A stretch of 64,000 nt of DNA from JAWXBR01 sp034440235 (GTDB taxonomy: Bacteria > Bacteroidota > Ignavibacteria > Kapaibacteriales > Kapaibacteriaceae), in the NCBI GenBank assembly GCA_034440235.1, contig JAWXBR010000013.1, positions 59,411 to 123,410 of the forward strand, given 5' to 3'. Shown piece after piece: positions 59,419 to 64,000 of this stretch. Numbering within the stretch: the stretch's first letter is position 1; the number at the start of each line of letters is the position of its first letter. The notes below the pieces were generated by a model that saw only the letters and a list, made by a program, of their open reading frames with translations, was not told where the DNA came from and made no database searches. A program made the position numbers and the translations under genes.

Positions 59419-62337
59419 ATGGCCAAGAAACGCACCCCAAAACTTACCGATGCTTGGGAAACCAAAGTCGTATCGTACCGGCACGATAATAGACGGGTGA
59501 ACAACCCCGATGTGGGTATGGTAAATCCGGAATCTGATCCCGACCGACCTAAGACTACCTGGGCGTACGACCCTCATATCGATCCCGCACTACAATTCGA
59601 CTCATCCCGTGCTGAAGTCGAACGGATCATCGATGATGCACTTGCATCGGGTGACGACGAAGTAATGCGCAGTGCACTTGAAACGCTGAAGCGCATGCAA
59701 GCGCCATATCTAAACTGGACTGGAAAGGCCGAGCGCACGTCGTTCGAAATCGATACAGTGTCTTTGCACGTTCACGAACGCATCGATCCTGCAAGCATAT
59801 TGTCGGCACTTTCAAAGAAGGCGAAAGGTGCTGAGAATGGGAGTCGAGATCCAGCTACGCAAATGGGCTTGTTCGCTCCGGCATTTGAGAATCTACCACT
59901 TCGTGATGCGGTCAGCTTTTACAAGCACGACAAGGGATGGAGTAATCGCTTAATAAGTGGCGATTCGCTGCTTGTGATGAACTCTCTTCTACAGAAAGAG
60001 AGCATGGCGGGTCAGGTGCAGATGATCTACATCGATCCGCCTTATGGTATTAAGTACGGGAGCAACTTTCAGCCATTTACGAACAAGCGCGACGTGAAGG
60101 ATGGCAAGGACGAAGACCTAACGCAAGAACCCGAGATGATAAAGGCGTTCAGGGATACGTGGGAGTTAGGGATACATTCATATCTAACGTATCTGCGGGA
60201 TCGACTTCTGTTGTCGAAAGAGATGCTCATGGAAGAGGGTAGTGTCTTTGTGCAGATATCCGATGAAAACCTACACCATGTAAGGGAGTTGATGGACGAG
60301 GTGTTCGGCAGTGATAATTTTATCACGACGATAAAATATCTTACTACAAGTGGGCAGACAGCTGAGCACCTCTCATCCGTCGGTGACTACATCTTATGGT
60401 TCGCGAAGAAAAAAGCTGCAATGCTCTACCATCAGCCTTATGCTGACAAGTTGGATGAAAGTGGCCAGTATCGGTACGCACTGACAGAGAATGGGGGCAT
60501 CATGGGCTCAGCGATTTCATCAGTAACGTCTTCATCAAGGGTGTTCAGGTATGGACCTTTCACTTCTCAATCTGGAGGGGAAACAACAAGAGTACCTGTC
60601 GACCTGTTTGGACAAAAGTACATCGTGAGCAAAGGCGGATGGAAAACTAACGAGCAAGGATGCCGCAGGCTTACGAAGGCCAATAGGTTAAGGGGGCAAG
60701 GCGAGACCTTGTCATACTTGCGTATGCTTTCGGACTTCGCCTATACGCCCATCGACTCTTTCTGGAGAGATACGAGGATTAGCGGCTTTGGTGATGCCAA
60801 ACGATACGTTGTTCAGACAGCAACTAGTGTCGTAAAGAGATGCATGGAAATGACTACAGTCCCGGGCGACTTAGTCCTCGATATTACATGCGGGAGTGGG
60901 ACGACTGCAGTTGTTGCGGAGGAATTAGGCCGGAGATGGATTACCTGCGATACATCCCGAATTGCCATAACACTCACAAGGCAACGCCTTATGACAAGTA
61001 CATTCGATTATTTTGATTTGAGGTACCCAGACGAAGGTCTCAAAGGTGGTTTCATATACGAAGTAGCACCACATATTACCCTGAAGAGTATCGCGAATAA
61101 CGCGGACATTGATACAATCTATGAAGAGATGCATCCAGCCATAGTTAGGGGATTGGAAGAACTAAACAAATCTATTAAGACCCATATGTCGGGTATAATA
61201 TACAAGGTGAAGGAGGGTGTTAGAAAAAATAAATCGCTTACACTCGGTGGTACTGAGTCTCTATTTGAATGGGAGATTCCTTCCGATTTTCCCAAGGACT
61301 GGCCAACTGATTTGGTTGGGTCGTTCGAAACCTATCATTTGCGGCGCAGGGCAATGCAGGCGAAAATTGACGCGAGTATTGAAGCGCACGCAGAGAACGA
61401 GATTCTTTATCATAAACCTCGGATATCAACAGACAAGAAAATTCGGATCTCAAGTCCATTTACCGTCGAGGCAGTGCCGTTTCCCGCAATTGCATCACTA
61501 GATGCCAATAGTTCGCTACCTGCGATTGACATTTCGCTGGCACGCAGCGGGGAAACTTCACGGCAGTCCTCCTGGCGCGATGAATTGTTAAAAACTGGTG
61601 TCAGAGGGAAAGGCGGTCAAAAACTTGAGTTCACATCGCTCGAGACCGTTCCGGACTTGCGTTATATCCATGCGGTCGGTACAATGCGCGACAGCGACGA
61701 CAGGGTGGTTGTCAGCTTCGGACCCGACCACGCAACCCTAGAACAGCGACAGGTTGAACTTGCCATGCGTGAGAGCGAGAAACTGCGTCCGGCACCAAAG
61801 TACATACTGTTCTGCGCGTTTGCCTTCGATCCCGAAGCCGCCAAGGACATTGATGAAACGTCGTGGCCGGGAGTGACGTTGCTTCGCGTCCAGATGAACA
61901 CAGATCTACTTACTGAAGATTTAAAGAAAGCGGGTAAGAGCAATCAGAGTTTCTGGTTGATGGGGCAGCCCGATGTTGATGTGCGTAAACGCAAGGATGG
62001 TCTATACGAAGTTGAGGTAAATGGATTTGACTATTTCGATACAGCTAAGGGCGAGTTGGTGAGCGGCGGCACAAAGAAAATTGCAATCTGGATGCTGGAC
62101 ACCGATTACGATGAACGGTCGCTATTTCCTCGGCAGGTATTTTTTCCGATGGCTGGTGAAAAGGACGGGTGGAATCGTCTAAAGAAGACGATTCGTGCTG
62201 AATTAGATGAAATGAAGTTGGCAGCGTTTCATGGTACAGTTTCCTTGCCATTTGAAGCTGGGATTAACCGCAAGGTTGCTATTAAAATAGTTGATGATCG
62301 AGGCATCGAGAGCTTGAAGATTGTGGAGTTGGAGTAA
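59419..62337 (+). CDS. Beta-class adenine DNA methyltransferase (type III Mod-like)
   Basis: 972 residues, much longer than a plain Mod. IDPPYGIKYGSNF has the catalytic DPPY at 206-209. The SAM-binding motif VLDITCGSGTTAVVAEELG is later (near 488), the order of the beta class used by type III Mod. A long C-terminal part of about 400 residues has no recognised domain but may be for target recognition or partner binding. No Res helicase is visible before the window ends. It overlaps the next gene as TAATG. Confidence 0.85.
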   Translation: MAKKRTPKLTDAWETKVVSYRHDNRRVNNPDVGMVNPESDPDRPKTTWAYDPHIDPALQFDSSRAEVERIIDDALASGDDEVMRSALETLKRMQAPYLNWTGKAERTSFEIDTVSLHVHERIDPASILSALSKKAKGAENGSRDPATQMGLFAPAFENLPLRDAVSFYKHDKGWSNRLISGDSLLVMNSLLQKESMAGQVQMIYIDPPYGIKYGSNFQPFTNKRDVKDGKDEDLTQEPEMIKAFRDTWELGIHSYLTYLRDRLLLSKEMLMEEGSVFVQISDENLHHVRELMDEVFGSDNFITTIKYLTTSGQTAEHLSSVGDYILWFAKKKAAMLYHQPYADKLDESGQYRYALTENGGIMGSAISSVTSSSRVFRYGPFTSQSGGETTRVPVDLFGQKYIVSKGGWKTNEQGCRRLTKANRLRGQGETLSYLRMLSDFAYTPIDSFWRDTRISGFGDAKRYVVQTATSVVKRCMEMTTVPGDLVLDITCGSGTTAVVAEELGRRWITCDTSRIAITLTRQRLMTSTFDYFDLRYPDEGLKGGFIYEVAPHITLKSIANNADIDTIYEEMHPAIVRGLEELNKSIKTHMSGIIYKVKEGVRKNKSLTLGGTESLFEWEIPSDFPKDWPTDLVGSFETYHLRRRAMQAKIDASIEAHAENEILYHKPRISTDKKIRISSPFTVEAVPFPAIASLDANSSLPAIDISLARSGETSRQSSWRDELLKTGVRGKGGQKLEFTSLETVPDLRYIHAVGTMRDSDDRVVVSFGPDHATLEQRQVELAMRESEKLRPAPKYILFCAFAFDPEAAKDIDETSWPGVTLLRVQMNTDLLTEDLKKAGKSNQSFWLMGQPDVDVRKRKDGLYEVEVNGFDYFDTAKGELVSGGTKKIAIWMLDTDYDERSLFPRQVFFPMAGEKDGWNRLKKTIRAELDEMKLAAFHGTVSLPFEAGINRKVAIKIVDDRGIESLKIVELE

Positions 62338-64000
62338 TGATGAAAACAGTTCAACCGCCCAACGTACGACTGTTCGATGTCGAGAATCTTTCAGAGACAT
62401 CTACGATTGAATTCAAGTTGGCTCAAGGCGGTCTGCCGGATTCGCTATGGGAGTCATACTCTGCATTTGCTAATACAGATGGTGGACTCATCGTTCTGGG
62501 AGTAGACGATAGTGGGGAGCAGCCAATCGCAGTGGGGGTGAAAGACCCAGATCGGTTGATCACAAATTTCTGGAATACGTTAAACGGCAAGCAAAAAGTC
62601 AGTGCTAACATTCTCAAGAACGAGGATGTCGCCATAGAGAATTTGGATCTTAATGGCGAAAAGCAGTTCGTGGTTATCCAGATTCCTCGTGTCGATTATT
62701 CACAAAGACCGGTTTACGTCGGCCGTGACCCTTTTGTCGGCACGTATCGACGCAACCACACTGGTGATTATAGGTGTACTCGAGAAGAAGTACAGCGAAT
62801 GCTTGCGGATCAGTCATCGATCCCAAATGATAGTAGGATACTGCCCGGATTTACCTTCGATGACGTCGATGCAGAGACACTCCGCCAGTATCGACAGTTA
62901 TTTAACAGCAGACAGATTTCTCATCAGTGGTCACTTCTTTCAGATGAAGAGTTCTTGCGGCGCTTTCAGGCTTGGCGTACCGACAGGGATACTGGGCAGC
63001 AAGGCCTAACGGTGGCTGGGCTGGTAATGTTTGGGAGGCATGAGGCATTACTCGATCCACAAAATGCGTTGCACTATGCTGTCGATTATCGTAGGCGAAG
63101 GTCGGAAAGCATCGGAGAGCGATGGGACGATCGATTCACAATAGATGGAACTTGGGCTGGCAATCTTTTTCAGTTCTATCAGCATGTGTTTTCAAAGCTT
63201 ACACAAGGTCTTTCTGTACCATATAATCTAGATTCAGATTTTGTCAGAACGGCAAGCACACCTGTACATGAAGCCGTGCAAGAAGGTTTTGTAAATGCTT
63301 TGGTTCACGCCGACTATTGCGGTACTGGCGGCATCGTTATTGAGCGGTTTCCAGACAAGCTCGTCTTCTCAAATCCAGGAACGTTGCTCGTTTCCCAACA
63401 GCAATTGCGTTCCGGAGGGGTCAGCGTTTGTAGAAATCCGGCGTTGCAACTAATGTTTCGAATGACCGGATTGGGTGACGCAGCTGGATCAGGTCTTGAT
63501 AAAATTCGCTCCAGTTGGAAGTCGCAGCATTGGGAGTCGCCAAATCTCAGTGAGCAATGGAGCCCTGACAGAGTAATTCTGACACTGCCTATTGTCACGG
63601 CTCTACCTCCCATCGTTCAAGCTGCTCTACAGAAACGATTTGGTGACCTATCCAAATTGAGTGCAGATGAGATGAGTGTGCTTGTCTATGCCCATATGCG
63701 CGGCGGTGTATCGAATCAAGATTTACAAGGGGATCTAAATCTTCACCGGACGGACATTACTCTCTTGCTCCAAGGGCTAAAGAGAAAGGGTTATCTATAC
63801 CAAACTGGGCTTACGAAAGGTGCCAGATATACTTTACCCGACCTCTTGGCCAATGTATCGGATCCGAGCTCCCCTGTTACGGATCCGAGCTCCCCTGTTA
63901 AGGATCCGAGCCTACCTGTTACGGATCCGAGCCTACCTGTTAAGGACCCGAGCCTACCTGTTAAGGACCCGAGCCTACCTGTTAAGGACCCGAGCCTACC
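62337..64000 (+). CDS. AlbA_2 (Schlafen-like) / ATPase protein, 3' partial
   Basis: At least 554 residues; the frame is open to the window edge. An AlbA_2 domain is near the N-terminus (TIEFKLAQGGLPDSLWESYS, AFANTDGGLIVLGVDDSG). A HATPase_c_4-type region follows (HEAVQEGFVNALVHADYCGT, KLVFSNPGTLLVSQQQ), then a winged-helix-like part (SNQDLQGDLNLHRTDITLLL). The last 46 or so residues are a seven-residue repeat. Such proteins occur next to methyltransferases in defence loci. Overlap with the Mod gene suggests one system. Confidence 0.85.
   Translation, partial: MMKTVQPPNVRLFDVENLSETSTIEFKLAQGGLPDSLWESYSAFANTDGGLIVLGVDDSGEQPIAVGVKDPDRLITNFWNTLNGKQKVSANILKNEDVAIENLDLNGEKQFVVIQIPRVDYSQRPVYVGRDPFVGTYRRNHTGDYRCTREEVQRMLADQSSIPNDSRILPGFTFDDVDAETLRQYRQLFNSRQISHQWSLLSDEEFLRRFQAWRTDRDTGQQGLTVAGLVMFGRHEALLDPQNALHYAVDYRRRRSESIGERWDDRFTIDGTWAGNLFQFYQHVFSKLTQGLSVPYNLDSDFVRTASTPVHEAVQEGFVNALVHADYCGTGGIVIERFPDKLVFSNPGTLLVSQQQLRSGGVSVCRNPALQLMFRMTGLGDAAGSGLDKIRSSWKSQHWESPNLSEQWSPDRVILTLPIVTALPPIVQAALQKRFGDLSKLSADEMSVLVYAHMRGGVSNQDLQGDLNLHRTDITLLLQGLKRKGYLYQTGLTKGARYTLPDLLANVSDPSSPVTDPSSPVKDPSLPVTDPSLPVKDPSLPVKDPSLPVKDPSL
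63861..64000 (+). repeat. In-frame 21-bp coding repeat reaching the window edge
   Basis: Six full 21-bp units and a partial one encode DPSSPVT, DPSSPVK, DPSLPVT and then DPSLPVK copies. The last three full units and the visible partial unit are identical at DNA level, while earlier units differ by a few bases. More units may lie beyond the edge. Confidence 0.95.

Noticed and set aside
63861..64000. CRISPR or intergenic satellite
   Set aside because: The units are in frame with the AlbA_2 gene and encode a seven-residue repeat without spacers.
1..64000. Insertion sequence, prophage or integron
   Set aside because: No transposase, integrase, phage structural gene or terminal inverted repeats were seen.

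Overview
The window looks like chromosomal DNA from a free-living member of the Bacteroidota/Chlorobiota group, most likely the Ignavibacteria-Kapaibacteria side. This is inferred from several signals. Five genes and one pseudogene end in or near a type IX secretion (T9SS) C-terminal signal of the PNP type. A TAnnTTTG promoter element, the Bacteroidota -7 box, sits just upstream of several starts. The omega-like subunit, the CoaBC and the paired DUF1501/DUF1800 proteins also fit. No rRNA, tRNA, CRISPR array, transposase or phage gene was seen. Genes are tightly packed, and many start-stop pairs overlap as ATGA, GTGA, TAATG or TAGTG.

Layout. 0-2.8 kb: the end of a large secreted protein. 2.9-5.5 kb: a sulfur operon (persulfide dioxygenase-rhodanese, rhodanese, TauE), divergent from a sigma factor. 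6.1-16.1 kb: a long leftward series running rpoZ, coaBC, ABC-F, SIMPL protein, glycosyltransferase, two TPR proteins, dcd, two lipoproteins, a small helical protein and a UbiA-like membrane protein. 16.2-22.9 kb: a DCC thiol oxidoreductase, an orphan gene, and a leftward panB group with heme-motif, Rieske and rRNA methyltransferase genes. 23-26.4 kb: lpxH-like, ATP-grasp and hutH. 26.4-30.5 kb: pirin, DUF892 ferritin-like, a His-rich T9SS protein, a HAD phosphatase and a 3-hydroxyacyl-CoA dehydrogenase-like protein. 30.5-35.6 kb: cdsA, a CDF metal exporter, then DUF1800 and DUF1501. 35.7-41.4 kb: an arsS-type radical SAM operon with a glycosyltransferase, an FAD oxidoreductase, a membrane polyferredoxin, RidA and a TRIC channel. 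41.4-45.2 kb: a decayed region with two broken secreted-protein genes. 45.3-49.4 kb: an S10 peptidase and a YbdK-type ligase, divergent from two orphan genes. 49.6-57 kb: a subtilisin and a gingipain-like T9SS pair, an MlaE permease and a polytopic membrane protein. 57.2-59.4 kb: CIRCE-controlled groES-groEL. 59.4-64 kb: an adenine methyltransferase and an AlbA_2/ATPase protein, probably the start of a restriction or defence locus that leaves the window.

The most unusual signal is a set of short tandem duplications at gene junctions. At three junctions (29.55, 37.43 and 38.85 kb) the repeated unit carries the downstream gene's own start codon. The unit lengths (20, 32 and 34 bp) are not multiples of three, so each copy becomes a micro-ORF that overlaps or abuts the next start. 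Other junctions and three coding regions carry tandem repeats too, including an open-ended 21-bp coding repeat at the right edge. A second point of interest is the pair of adjacent secreted-protein genes at 42.1-45.2 kb. Both carry a -1 shift inside the signal peptide and a later +1 shift.
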